Shown: piece by piece, positions 37,581 to 49,291 of the stretch
Position numbering within the stretch: the stretch's first letter is position 1
Layout of the letters: each line of letters begins with the position of its first letter
NCBI GenBank assembly: GCA_039545315.1
Contig: BCIM01000001.1
Location: 62,001 to 126,000 of the forward strand
Direction: 5' to 3'
Length of the DNA stretch: 64,000 nt
DNA from: Kondoa malvinella
Taxonomy: Eukaryota; Basidiomycota; Agaricostilbomycetes; Agaricostilbales; Kondoaceae
Notes under the pieces: model-generated
What the model was told of the DNA's origin: nothing
Database searches by the model: none
Seen by the model: only the letters and a program-made list of their open reading frames with translations
Program-made: the position numbers and the translations under genes

Positions 37581-37609
37581 ACCACGACGAGACCCCACCA
37601 CGACGAGAC
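37581..37609. repeat. 13-bp direct repeat upstream of ROM2
   Basis: accacgacgagac occurs at 37581-37593 and 37597-37609, a 16-bp period, about 70-95 bp before the ROM2 start. It could be a paired protein-binding site or chance duplication. Confidence 0.7.
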
Positions 37610-37677
37610 GATACCAGATGACAGCGATTGTCGAGAGAACCCCACCTCAATGATACCACAGCGAGAAGGAGTTCTAG

Positions 37678-40600
37678 ATGGATCGTCGAACTCGAGCCTT
37701 TGAGGACATCTTTGCTCGGCCTGCGTCAGTTTGATTTGCCCTTTTTGTCAAGACACTTGAGCTTAATGCTCGCTTCTCAGGCATGCCCCACCTGCACGCC
37801 GTCAACAGCAACAGCAACAGCCTCTGCCATATGATCCAAACCCGCATTTTGAGCAGCAAAGCTATCGAACAAACGGGCCAACTTATGCGCCTTCCGGTCA
37901 ATCAAACAGAGCCTCAGTACACTCTGTTGCGTCGCCGCAGATACCATATGGAGCTCCTGCAGGCTATGGCTCGCAAATGCCGTACGCACCAATGCAGGCA
38001 ACGACACAACAATGGATGCATGACAGCTATCAATACGCTGGTCCTCCTCCCTCAAACCTTCCTCCTCAAGGATACATGACACAAGCTCAACTGTACGCTG
38101 AAGCGCAACTAGGCAAATCTACTCAATCAAGCCAGCATACATCTCGTGATTCTGCGCCGAACGGCAGCTCGCGCGCCTCTTCTGTATACAGCCCGTCTAT
38201 AGACGGAGATCAATCGCCCACCTTTTCAAACCCTTCTTCTCTCTCAACGTTTCCTACATCAATGGGTCGACACGGCTTTCCTGAAAACGATGCTGCTTCT
38301 CAAGAATCAAGTTCAAAACAGCAGCAGTTTCGCAATACCTCCAATGATTTGACTAGAGATCCTCAACTATCTGCCTACTTCAGTAGCAATGCCGCATCTC
38401 GCGGACCGAACAGCATTCATACCATCGGAGACACTTCACCTCCAGCTCAGAATAGCGCGGTCCCGTCCAAATACGAGTATAGTCCTAATGGGTCCACTAC
38501 CGGCTATGAAGGATCGCGGAGCTCAGAGAGCGGTCATCAATATTCAGGTGACCCGTATCAAGGTAGCTCAATTTTGCAGGCTTGTCGAGCAGTTCTGATG
38601 CAGTGTAATCCATTCAGGGCCTTACGATGATCTTCCGGCCCAACCTATTCCTCGATACGAATCGTATAGACCTTCAGCTGAAGAAGATCGCATGTCCTAT
38701 TTCAGCCAAACGCCTAGAGGTCCCCGTCCTTTACCTACTTCAGAGCTAGCTTACTCTCAGCGCATGGGTGCAAGGCCACATAGTATTTACAACGACTCTT
38801 CACTACAAATGCCCGCCAACCAGGACTTTGCTTATTCGCAGCAAGTCTATTCACACAACCAGGCACGGCAAGATGCTTTGCATCGCAACTCCTCCGAATC
38901 TTCCTACGCACCTTCCCATCATCGAACTTCCTCCTATTCGAATGATAGAGCAAGCGCAACAACAGTCGAACGACCGCCGAATCGGCGCAGCTCACAAACT
39001 CCTCTTCCCCCAAACTCCAGCGGTGCAGTGGTAGCAACATCGCGTCGAGCACCTATCGTATATCCAGCTTTACTGTCTCGTGTTGCCGATGCATTCAAGA
39101 CACGAGTGCTCCTGACGGAACGCATCAAGGATGGCCTGACCTACAAAGAAGCTTTCGATGGCCGCGAAGCCGTCGATAAGATTGCATACATTATCAAAAC
39201 GACAGACCGAAATTTAGCCTTGCTACTTGGCCGAGCTCTGGATTCGCAAAAGTTCTTTCACGACGTCACATACGACCACAGGCTACGAGATAGCGCTCAC
39301 GAGCTGTATCAATTCCGAGAAACGCTGGCTTTCGTATCGACAGAGGACATGCACGAATCTCCTTCAATGCCTCGACGTGGTTCAGCGCAAGACGACGGCT
39401 ACCTCCCGACATCATATTACCAGCAGAATGCTGCGCCTCGTCGACCTTCCTCCGTGGCCGAAACGATCCTATCAGACGACACTACGATGCCAAGCGGAGT
39501 CTTCACCTTGCTCACGGACTGTTATTCACCGACTTGTACAAGAGACAAACTGTGTTATTCCATTGCTTGTCCGCGTAGGCTGGAACAGCAGGCAAGACTC
39601 AAGTTACAGCCCCAGCCTGGTTTGACAAGGAGTGCGAGTGTCGAAAGTCTAGGCGGCGATAGAATTGATTTACGCGTTTGTTCCTCTCCACCATTATTCG
39701 CACGAGCCTGACCGACGTGCATATAGGAACCTGGTGCATTATGGGCGGAATCAGTGCCGGCTGAAGTGCGTGAAAGCGTCAGCGACCAAGAGCTCAAAAG
39801 GCAAGAGACAATCAATGAAGCTATCGCTACCGAGCGTGACTTCTTGAGGGACGTTGAGTACCTGCGAGATGTAAGCATACCCCGCTCGCCTTTCACGTAT
39901 TGAGCTGAACAACATTGTGTGTAAGACCTGGATAAAGGGCATCAGAAATTCTTCAGTCATCCCCGAGTCAAGAAGGGAAGACTTTATCACCCAAGTCTTC
40001 TGGAACATATTGGACGTCCACAGCGTCACGTTGAGGCTGTGCGAGCAGCTCAGCCGGCGGCAGAAATCAGCGCACATTGTCGACCGTATCGGCGACATCT
40101 TTCTGGACAATGTCGGCAATTTTGCGCCTTTCGTCACATATGGTGCACACCAGATGTTTGGCAAGTATGAGTTTGAGAAGGAAAAAGGCAGCAATCCTGC
40201 TTTTGCCAAATACGTTGAGGTATGTTCATGTTTCGATTGCTTGCACAGCATTCCGATACATGTTATCTTTTCAGGATGTCGAGCGCTCTCCAGAATCAAG
40301 AAAGCTCGAACTCAACGGGTACCTGACAAAACCCACGACTAGGCTAGCAAGATATCCACTCCTATTCGAAGCGGTGTTGAAAAATACACCGGAGGGTCAT
40401 CCAGATTCGCAAATGCTCCCACGATGCGTCAAGATTGTTCGAGAGTTCCTGGGCAAGGTCAACGAAGAAACGGGCAAGTCAGAAAATCGCTTCAATTTGG
40501 CACAGCTGGATCAGCAGCTTGTCTTCCGTCCGAACGAAGCAGTCGTAAGGGCATTTCGCAGGCCTGGAGATGCATTCACTGACTGACTGAATATCATCAC

Positions 40601-42550
40601 AGGATCTGAAGCTGCGTGAAGAGTCACGAGAGTTGATATTGAAAGGGCCGATGAAGAAGCGAGGCGGCACACAAAGCGAAAGCGCCGAGCTTCAAGTCTT
40701 CTTGTTCGATCATGCTCTCCTGATGGTTAAGGAAAAGACCAAAAATCAGCAGTACAAAGTCTATCGAAAGGTACACCTTTTCCATGATAATGATATGCTT
40801 AGCTGATTCAGTTTTTAGCCGATACCCCTTGAATTGCTCATCGTGTCCACGGCAGAAGAAACCGTATCGACGCGAGGAACCAGCGCACGACCAAAATCTC
40901 TTATGTCGAGGAATGCATCAACCGGAAGGCTCCTCAACACATCTGTCGCAATACCTCCGCCGCCAGTCTCCGGCAATGCCAAACAAGGCTTTGCTATGAC
41001 CTTCACTCACTTAGGGAGAAAAGGCTACAGCATAACGTTGTGGGCAGCAACCGCGTCAGGCCAGAAAAATTGGCTGGAGAAGATAGAACAGCGTCAAAAC
41101 ATCTTGCGAGAGCGATCAATGGTTTTTGACACTGCTCTATTGAGCGAGGGGTATTTTGTTGGCAGCAATAGAGCTACTTGTGCTGCTCCCTTTGGTGCGT
41201 CTCTTGATCTATCATTTCCGATTAAAGCTGAATTGCATCAGATTCCGGCAACCGCCTCGTCTTTGGCACAGAACACGGGGTCTTCGTCTGCGATCTTCGT
41301 GACCGGACGAGAGTACCGATTAAGGTGATCAGCGTGGCGAATGTCAGCCAAGTAGAGGTGCTGGACGAATACGGCATTCTCATAGTGCTAGCTGGTCTGC
41401 TTTTCCTCCTCTGTCTGTCTATCAGAGGCATGCTGATGTCGACCATATAGACAAAGCGGTGCAAACCTTCTATATCGACAATCTGGACCCACAAGATTCT
41501 GTTGGCGCCGCGAAGAGGGCCAAGAAGATCTCGTCGAATGCCACCTTCTTCAAGGCAGGATCGTGTATGGGCCGTACTTTGGTCTGTATAGTCAAGTCCA
41601 GTTCTGTTTCCAGTACGATAAAGACCATGGAGCCGATCGAACAACAGACAAGGGGCAAGCGGCAACCTGGTCTTCGGAAGTTTCTCCAGGCGAACCATGA
41701 TCATCTCAGAGTGTACAAAGAGGTGAGAATACGCTCTGCCCGGAAAGCCTGTTGCTAATGTCTGATTGTCTTGACAGTTCTATCTGCCAAGTTCAGCAGA
41801 TTCCATCCACTTTCTCAAGTCCAAGCTTTGCGTCGGCTGTGTCAAGGGTTTCGAGATTGTCGATCTCGAGACATTGGATACACAAGGTCTTCTCGATCCA
41901 GCAGATTCTTCGCTCGATTTTGTGCAGAAGCGGGAGAATGTTCGCCCTATATCTATCTACCGGATAGACGGAGAATTCCTGCTGTGCTACGATGGTAAGC
42001 AGCATTTCCTCTACACTATCATGCAGGCTTACAGAAGGAACAGAGTTTGCCTTTTATGTCAACAAGAATGGTTGGCGGACCAAGTCGAATTGGCTTGTTC
42101 AGTGGGAAGGTCACCCAAATTCCTTTGGTGTGTTCCAAGTCCACTGATTGGCATCCAGCTGACAGTAAAGTTAGCACTCTATTATCCTTATGTCATCGCC
42201 TTCGAGCCATCCTTTGTGGAAGTTCGACATATCGAAACTGGCTCTCTGATGCAGATCGTAAGCTTCGCAATTCCTGTGCCACATGTATAACTCATCAACG
42301 CGCTCAGATACCCGGTCATGGAATCAAAGCGCTCTATACAGCGACACCAGCATCGTCAGCCTTCTCTTCGATGCAAGCCTACCAATCACCTGGCGGCTTC
42401 TCTCAAGCGCCATTCATGCCGCAATACGCACGACATTCTACATATGGCTCGCAACTGCAGCAGCCACAAAACTTTCGAGTGCCCGTCAAGGCTCCGCAAA
42501 TCTTGTTTCTGGATTCACTCCATCAAGTGTATAAAATTGAAGCTGCTTAA
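37678..42550 (+). CDS. ROM2: Rho1 GDP-GTP exchange factor, Rom1/Rom2 type
   Basis: Activator of Rho1 in the cell-wall integrity pathway at the plasma membrane. The start MDRRTRAFEDIFARP is spliced to a long Gln/Pro/Ser-rich region of about 400 residues. The DEP domain follows (LLSRVADAFKTRVLLTERIK, LTYKEAFDGREAVDKIAYII, LGRALDSQKFFHDVTYDHRL). The DH domain has QETINEAIATERDFLRDVEY, FGKYEFEKEKGSNPAFAKYV and GYLTKPTTRLARYPLLFEAV. The PH domain includes LILKGPMKKRGGTQSESAEL and QVFLFDHALLMVKEK. The citron homology domain runs from about 41150 to the end (KLCVGCVKGFEIVDLETLDT, GEFLLCYDEFAFYVNKNGWR, YPYVIAFEPSFVEVRHIETG). It ends PQILFLDSLHQVYKIEAA at 42550. About twelve introns. The domain order matches Rom2 exactly. 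Confidence 0.95.
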
Positions 42551-42721
42551 TCTATGGGGGATCTTTGTATACTTTCACGTCTTGTATATACATCGTTCTG
42601 CATTGCCTGAACTTGAGCGCACAGCTTTGGACATCCACCGATCACTTTTCGGTATCCGTCATTTGGTTGACTATATACCACGAAGTGAACTCTGTCTCTT
42701 CATTAAAGCAATACCCCCAAC

Positions 42722-43453
42722 ATGTCGCTACCTGGGCCCATGAGCAGGTCAGCTGCCGATAATTCACAGCGCATGCATCGAATCTGACTGCTTGCTGTCT
42801 ACAGTGGGATTGATACAGAGTGAGTTGCGAGCCATCGTCACTGCCTACAGCTATGCTGAATTATGTGTTCTAGTCCAGCATTGAAAGAGTATGTGAACAT
42901 TCGCTACTCTAGTCTAGTCTAGTCTAGTGCTCGACTTACACTGCATCTACCTGCAGCTCCGAGATTCGGGAAACCAAAGCAGGCAAGAGTCCAACTCAGG
43001 GTAGGCGGTTTCCTATCGGCTCTCTTCTCAAAAGGAGTCATACTGACTTGTGAGATACAGCTGAACACAATCTAGGCATGGCGCAGGTATGCTCAGTTTG
43101 CTTCATAGCTGTTCAAATGCTCATACGATCGCAGGGAGGTACAGCGCAGTCATTAGGAGAAACGTACAGCGATCCAACAGGCGACGGTAATCTTCTACTT
43201 CTGCAGCTCATGACGGGTCTGATCTTTTCATCAGGGTTACCTGAGAGGGCGCCTGTAGATGGAGAGAATGAAAAATCGTCCTTCCATGGCGGAAACGAGA
43301 CACCGACGTATGCATTTCTTTCCGAATCGAATGCTGATCGAACTTATGCGTTTGCTTCGCAGAACGTCAACGCCAAACGAAGTCTATGCCCACCAAGAGA
43401 GCTCAACTACTGGGCGGCCAGATCCAAAAGATGTTCCAGAAACCGGATATTAG
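42722..43453 (+). CDS. Small hydrophilic protein encoded by many tiny exons
   Basis: Not recognised. Reading-frame-consistent exons are 42722-42747 (26 nt), 42805-42819 (15 nt), 42874-42888 (15 nt), 42957-43000 (44 nt) and 43061-43086 (26 nt), followed by three more up to 43453. All junctions have gt/ag and keep one frame: MSLPGPMSSGIDTDPALKD, SEIRETKAGKSPTQAEHNLG, MAQGGTAQSLGETYSDPTGD, then ERAPVDGENEKSSFHGGNET and PNEVYAHQESSTTGRPDPKD, ending ETGY. The product, about 113 aa, is hydrophilic, Gly/Thr/Glu-rich and probably disordered, resembling stress or conidiation-type small proteins in composition only. The third intron contains four perfect CTAGT units (42909-42928). Transcript data would be decisive. 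Confidence 0.58.
42909..42928. repeat. Four tandem CTAGT units in an intron
   Basis: Four perfect CTAGT pentamers lie inside the third intron of the small multi-exon gene, close to its donor side. Confidence 0.9.
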
Positions 43454-43762
43454 AATGCAAGAGCACAAGTATGTATGGCGATGTGAACCTGGCAGTGCTC
43501 TCTACCTTCCGATCTTCCTCTCGATCTTCCTCGCAGTGTGCAACGAGCGACGCTCTCGCTGCTCTAATAATTCCCCCGTTAAACCGCAGTACCCTCTTGA
43601 TACCGCGTTCAAGACGTCATCTGTGCTGGGCCATCAAGTTGTATACATCTCCCAAACAATCATCCTGCTTCACTTGTCTATCGACTACAATCGCATTCGT
43701 AATTCTCAAGCGATCAGACGACCATTCCGTCGATCAAATACTCTAATATACAAGGTCCCTGT
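43454..43762. other. Intergenic region between convergent genes
   Basis: About 310 bp between the stop of the small multi-exon gene and the SEC1 stop. It includes a gatcttcctc repeat-like stretch near 43505-43540. No gene was assigned; 3' untranslated regions of both genes probably occupy it. Confidence 0.35.
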
Positions 43763-46761
43763 CTACTTCTTGCTCCGCCCAAACAATCCTCTCTTCTTAG
43801 CTGGCTCTTCCGGCGGCGGCGGCCTTGGCGCTGACGGTCTTTGCCTTGGCTCGTCATACTGAGGTCGCGGAGCTTCTCTCATTGGAGCTGGTTCTCGCTG
43901 TAAAGACGATGAAGAAGGTTCTCTGCTGGCGCCTGTCGGCCGTCGCTGCGGCTCGCTGGGCGGAGGTGGAAGATTGGATCTGCTTTCAGCTGGACGTCGT
44001 TCCGGTGCAGGCAATTCTGTCTGACGTCGCACGCCAGATCCGGTAGTATCATCGAATTGCGACGGAGGTGCTCGATCTAGGTTGCTGAGATCTCGAACAA
44101 AGCTTTCAGGCGTCGACACATGCGTTGAGCCTGTGCGCGTTGATGCCAGTCAGCCTTCTATTGTCAACAAACCACACAACAGCACTCACCCAGATATACA
44201 TCCTTGTTCAGGTTACTCGACACTTGGTAGACGCTCCTGATTTCGGAATATGTCATGCCACCAGCAACAAAGACGATTGCCCTCTGTCTCGGCTCATTAT
44301 TGGGCTTCCCTTTGGTCCCAGCTGTCCATCTAGGTTTGGCACTTCGCAAAGATGCTGGCGCCGGACTGCCTGCTGTCGACCGAATAGAGTCGCTGCGCAG
44401 AGAAGCATTGTTCGCTGTAGCAGAAGGATTGCCGACAAAGGGAAATGCTTGTCGATCCAATTTACCGGCAAAGTGCTCTTCAAGCATGAGCTTGATAGCA
44501 GGCTGATAGCGCGAAATGTCATATGCATCGTCGATCGACGTCTGTCTGAAGACGGGCTTGATGCGCCTTTTCGTGTCCTATATAAAGGTTGTTTAGAAGG
44601 ATGGCAAGCTACAATACTATCGAGGCCTACCTTTGTGACTTCCTGGCCTAGTCTGGGCAGATTGTTGATGGCGTCCATTTCTGGCGGTCCAAGCCGAGCA
44701 TGTTGGTACAGCCGCTTGCGATCTTCGTCTGGTACGCCATCCCGGTGCATAATATACAGAGCGATGATGCGGACCTTGTCCCGCACGCTGTCAAGGCCAT
44801 CAGCACAAGTGACTGTGCATGATAAGATATCTTACCTGACGCCCCTATCATCAAGCAAGGGCACCATCTCTTCGACAAGCGTTTTGGGTACTTTGCCCTC
44901 CGCCGTTAAGCCTGTGGCGCAGCTCTACATCTTGATTAGTAAGACAAGCTGCAAGACAGCTTCGCAGACTTACTTGCTCTACTGAAGCCGTCAAGGGTAG
45001 CTTCTTTTTCTCGAACAGATCCATGCACTGTTCGGCTAGAGACAAATGTAGGGAGAGCTGTATTGCTGATTAGCGCGATCGGTGCTTGAACAACGACAGC
45101 TCACCTTCTCCTTGTTTTCTTTCATTCCCGGCAGGTTTGCGAGCATGTCTTTGAGATCGTTCAGACTTGACCTACAAGCAGCGCATCAGACCAGACGCTC
45201 AGTAGCACGCAAGAACCTTACCCAGCGCTATTCTGATCGTTTGAGTATTGCCGGAAGCTATCTATCAGACGATCCAGAGCGTCTTTCATGTGCATGTGTC
45301 TGACATCGGTCCAAACTTTGTCATCATCATTGAGGATAGCATCCATCTCTTCCATCTGGCCGTTCTCATTTCGGAAAGAATGCCTAGCATGAATGAGCAG
45401 GGCCCAAACATGATGCGCCGGAGCCGGAGCCTACCGATACTTGGAGCCATCTTTGACATCTAGAAGGTCATTGCACATCGCTTGATAGGTGAATTCATGC
45501 AAGAAAGGGGCTGCTAGATCCATGGATCGATCGACAATGAACAAAACAGCTTTGGGTCTGGGTGGATCTAGCTCGGGCTGACGAAGCTTCAGCTCATACA
45601 CGCCGCAGGCTCAACAGGGAATGACTGACAGGGAAGCCTTCGTTGTTCTTCTGATACTCCATAAGACCAGCATAAACTTTTTGGGCCAATACTACGGTCG
45701 GATGCTGCTTTGTCGGACCGAGAACAGGTCTCGAGCAACCGCTAGGTGCATAGAAGCGTATGTCTGGAAATTCGGAAAGAGTAGCACAGACGTTGACCAG
45801 CTGATGATTGGTGTAAGCATGGAATTTGGACAGCACCGAGGTTAAACAACTTACGCTTGCTGCCATAAAGTCCAGATCTGCCTCCCAGGACTTTACGACG
45901 TCTCTTTGTAGCTGACTAGCTGGCCCATATAGTGACCAGAAGGCAGGACGGAACTTTAGGTTAAAGACTTGTGACTCGATTGCTGCAAAGGGGTGTCAAC
46001 ACCGAGTATTCAGATCGGAATTCACTGACCCCAGAAGTTGACGTAGATCTCTTTTAGTGTTCGCAGATGCTGGCCTGCTGCTGAATCTGCCAGCCTATCG
46101 CACTCGCGATCCGGCAGCACTGGTGCAAAATAAGCTGGACACATCTCTCCAGAGCAAACGCTGGCTTACCGTCAATGAAGAAGCAATGCGCAGCAGCATA
46201 TTTCGGCCCTGGACGAGCAGGCATAGCAGGCGTCTTCTTTGTAGCAGGTTGAGCAGCCCTGTTTGAATCCCAGATGCTCAGTCCCTCGTTTCGCTTCGTC
46301 TGTACTCGATAGCTTACCTGGCCGGCTCAAAATCTTCTATGATACGACTGATGTTCTTCGGAGAAGGTGTTAGGATGTAGACTGCTTCGATTCTCGGTGA
46401 AGCGCCTCTCGCGTTGGAGATCAACTCGACCTCTGTTTCACACACGAATCAATACAGAGTTGCCAACGCTTCAGATTTTGGTAGAACAGGCAGACGATGA
46501 CGAGCCAGCAGGCTTCAGCGGTAAGAGACGCAGAAGACTTACGCTGAACACCCTCCTCCAATATGTCATACATCTTGAGCACCGAGCCAATGTGAGCTTG
46601 CGTTTGCTCGTCCAGCACGAGAATCTTCCATCGATTGGCCGGTTGCACAGAGCGCACAGAGTCCAGGTAGCCTACGAGACTTTAGATTTCAATTCCATTG
46701 TTTGCTTTAGGTTCGCGCAAGTCGTCTCACGCGATTTCACAAGCTGCACTAGTGAAGTCAT
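43763..46761 (-). CDS. SEC1: Exocytic Sec1/Munc18 protein
   Basis: SM protein that binds SNARE complexes for fusion of secretory vesicles at the plasma membrane. A short first exon gives [11 protein letters not shown], then [20 protein letters not shown] followed by [20 protein letters not shown]. Later exons give [20 protein letters not shown] followed by [72 protein letters not shown] and [20 protein letters not shown]. Domain 3 is [20 protein letters not shown]; the end has [20 protein letters not shown] and [20 protein letters not shown]. The C-terminal tail of about 100 residues is Pro/Arg/Ser-rich, ending [11 protein letters not shown]. More than ten introns. The [11 protein letters not shown] motif and tail favour Sec1 over Sly1, Vps45 or Vps33. 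The start is 138 bp downstream of the CCT5 stop. Confidence 0.93.
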
Positions 46762-46899
46762 TATCGTTACAGCTTGCGCATAGAAGGGGTATGAAACGAC
46801 CACGTAGCGTGTGCGCTCAGGTATAACTTTGGTCGAACAGCTACAAGAAGGTCATTGTGTCTAAGTCTGTTTTGCATTGCGAGCTTAAGACTTGTCGAA

Positions 46900-48950
46900 T
46901 CAATAGCCTTCGTCTCCTCCGCTTGCTGTAATGACATCGTCAATCTATTGCGTGAATGGTCAGCTTGTACGCAACACAACGGGGTTGTGCACTGACCTTG
47001 AGAACAGCGCGAACGAGTTGCGTTGCCAGCAGGTATTGCTGCCTTTTGGAGATGAGCGGATCATAAACATGTTGCTTCCTCATATCTGATTCGCACAACA
47101 TTGAGCATGTCAGCTGTAAACTGCCACTTGACTGACCATTTTCGCCCGAATTGACACAGTCGATGCCCAGTCGCCAGTTGCCTTCATTGACTTGTCGACT
47201 CTTGACTTCAGCCAGAGCATCAATAGGCGATAGACCAGAGTTCTCGGCCAGAGCGAGAGGAATCGAGTCGAGGGCCGAAGCGAATGCGCGGACGGCGTAT
47301 TGCTCTATGGAAGGTATCTAGCGGCCACCGAGTCAGAGCAGAGCTGAGCTAATATCCAATAGAAGACTTACCTCATCTGCGGCTTTCGCAACAGCCACGC
47401 TCGAGGCGATTTCAGCAGCTCCTCCTCCATAGACCACTCTGTTGTCCAGGACTAGGTTGCGCACCACACAGATGGCATCATGGAGCGCCCTCTTGGCTTC
47501 ATCAATGATCTAGAGACATCTTTTAGCTCTGAGCTACGAGCAGAACGGTGCGAAAATACCATCTTGTTGCTGCCTCGAACAAAGACAGTCACTGCCCGTG
47601 TGTTGGCGCACTCTTCAATCACCAGCATCCTATCCCTCGTTGTACCGAAAGTCAACTCTCTAACGATACCCGCTGTCCCCAACTTTGCCTTTGTCAAATC
47701 CTCAAACCTCGGCACGATCCGACCATTGGTAGCGATAGCAATCAACTCAATTTCAGGTCCACCAACCCAACGAACAGCAGGAAGATCGTTCTGCATCAAG
47801 AGATGGTTGGCTTCGTCATCAAAACCCCATTGGCAAATGACCAGATTCGCTCCAGTGTCCTTGACCATTGCAATCATTTCTTTAAACTTTTCCTTTTCGT
47901 ACGCTTGTAGATTCTTGTATTCTTCTACTGAGGAAATGTCGAGCTTGTGCTTGGTCTTTGGCCTTGGTGGTTCGAACGGGCATGTAAGAATAGCGATCCG
48001 AGCGTCATTGAGCGAGCGTGGCATTTGAGGATGGGACATGTCTTTGTCGATGATGACGCCCTTGACTAAAGTGGTGTCTTCTAGGGAACCGCCAACCTTG
48101 CCATCGACCTTGATGAGCTCGAAGTCGACATCTTTTCGCTCTAAATCGGCGACTGAAAGGACAGCATCGATAGCAATGTTGGAGAAGAGATCGTTTGCTT
48201 TAGACACGCTACGAACAGGAGCTTTAGCGTAGAGTAAAGCAGAAGGAGTATGAAGCGTACATTTTGCTGCCCAAACTCGTGCTGGCCACTTTCTGCAATT
48301 CTGACGTGTCTTCTTTGGTGAACTCAATCTTGTCGCTGCACTTGTCTAGTTCTGCAACGGCAATCTTGCAAGCACGTTCGAAACCGTCTGCTATGCGAAT
48401 TGGGTGGATGCCTCTATCCAGCAGAGCTTCCGACTGTTCTAGCAGGGCGCCAGCGAGGACTGGCACATGACGCTAAGATATGACTTGGAGAAACAATAAT
48501 CAGACTTACCACAGACTCCAGTAGTGCCATCACCAATTTCGTCGTCTTGACTTTTGCTCAACTGAACCAGCAGTTTGGCTATTTGGTGTTCTACTTCCAT
48601 GCCGCTGAGGATTGTCGCTCCATCGTTCGTCACAGTAATGTCTCCATCAGGAGAAACGAGAATCTTGTCAAGACCGCGAGGACCTAGAGAAGTTCTGATG
48701 ATGCCAGCGACAGACCGCGCAGCCAGAATGTGCGACTAGCAAACGATTGCTTAGACTCGATACAACTAAACACAGTGTGATTGGCTCACTTTAATGGCTT
48801 CTATACCGTGTGTTCGCGTTTTTCGACCTGCATGTCTATAGTCAGCTCGAGCTCTTTGCACAAGTTTTTTGACATGCCCTGATCTCTCAAGACGATGATT
48901 GGTCTCCCATTCTCATCTTGAGCCACTCCTACTTGCTCATAGCCGTTCAT
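46900..48950 (-). CDS. CCT5: CCT/TRiC chaperonin epsilon subunit
   Basis: Group II chaperonin subunit for folding actin, tubulin and other cytosolic proteins. The start [20 protein letters not shown] is followed by [73 protein letters not shown] (ATPase GDGTT), [87 protein letters not shown] and [20 protein letters not shown], then [24 protein letters not shown] and [12 protein letters not shown] point to the epsilon subunit. The first intron (48828-48877) appears to use a GC donor (gcatgt...atgcag); without it the [10 protein letters not shown] block cannot be reached in frame. Five or six other introns are GT-AG. Confidence 0.97.
48828..48877 (-). other. Predicted GC-AG intron in CCT5
   Basis: RDQG must join [14 protein letters not shown] in phase 1. 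The only boundary found is CAGG|gcatgt ... acatgcag|GTCGA, 50 nt. No GT in a compatible phase lies between the two conserved blocks. Confidence 0.72.
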
Positions 48951-49291
48951 AGTGGTCGTGGTGAGAGGTAGACCTTCGACGTCGACTCGCAAGTGTCAAT
49001 TGAATCGCCAAAAGCCGTGGCAGAGAAGACAACAGGATACCCCTTCGCTGGTATATATCCTCAGCAGTGTGATTTCTGTTCTGTCAACGACGCGGCCTGG
49101 GGAAATAGTCGAATGACTTCGATCAGCTCGACATCTTTGGCCTTTCTAAAGGCGTGAATTGTCTGCCTTGCACCCTGGTCTGCATCAATACACAGCAGCC
49201 ATCTCACATTTCTGTCGAGCTTTGAAGATTTCAAGTCTTTTACCCCACCGGCCTTTGCTCCTCTTGCCTCATCTCAAGCTCACAGCTCACT
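48951..49291. promoter_or_regulatory. Bidirectional promoter region CCT5 / Mks1-like gene
   Basis: About 340 bp between the divergent CCT5 and DUF1752-protein starts. An upstream in-frame stretch before the CCT5 ATG lacks an ATG itself. Pyrimidine-rich plus-strand tracts occur near 49240-49290. No other gene was seen. Confidence 0.4.

Noticed and set aside
37780..37850. CAG/CAA run as a microsatellite of interest
   Set aside because: It lies in the ROM2 poly-glutamine coding region, is short and interrupted, and is ordinary for fungal disordered regions.
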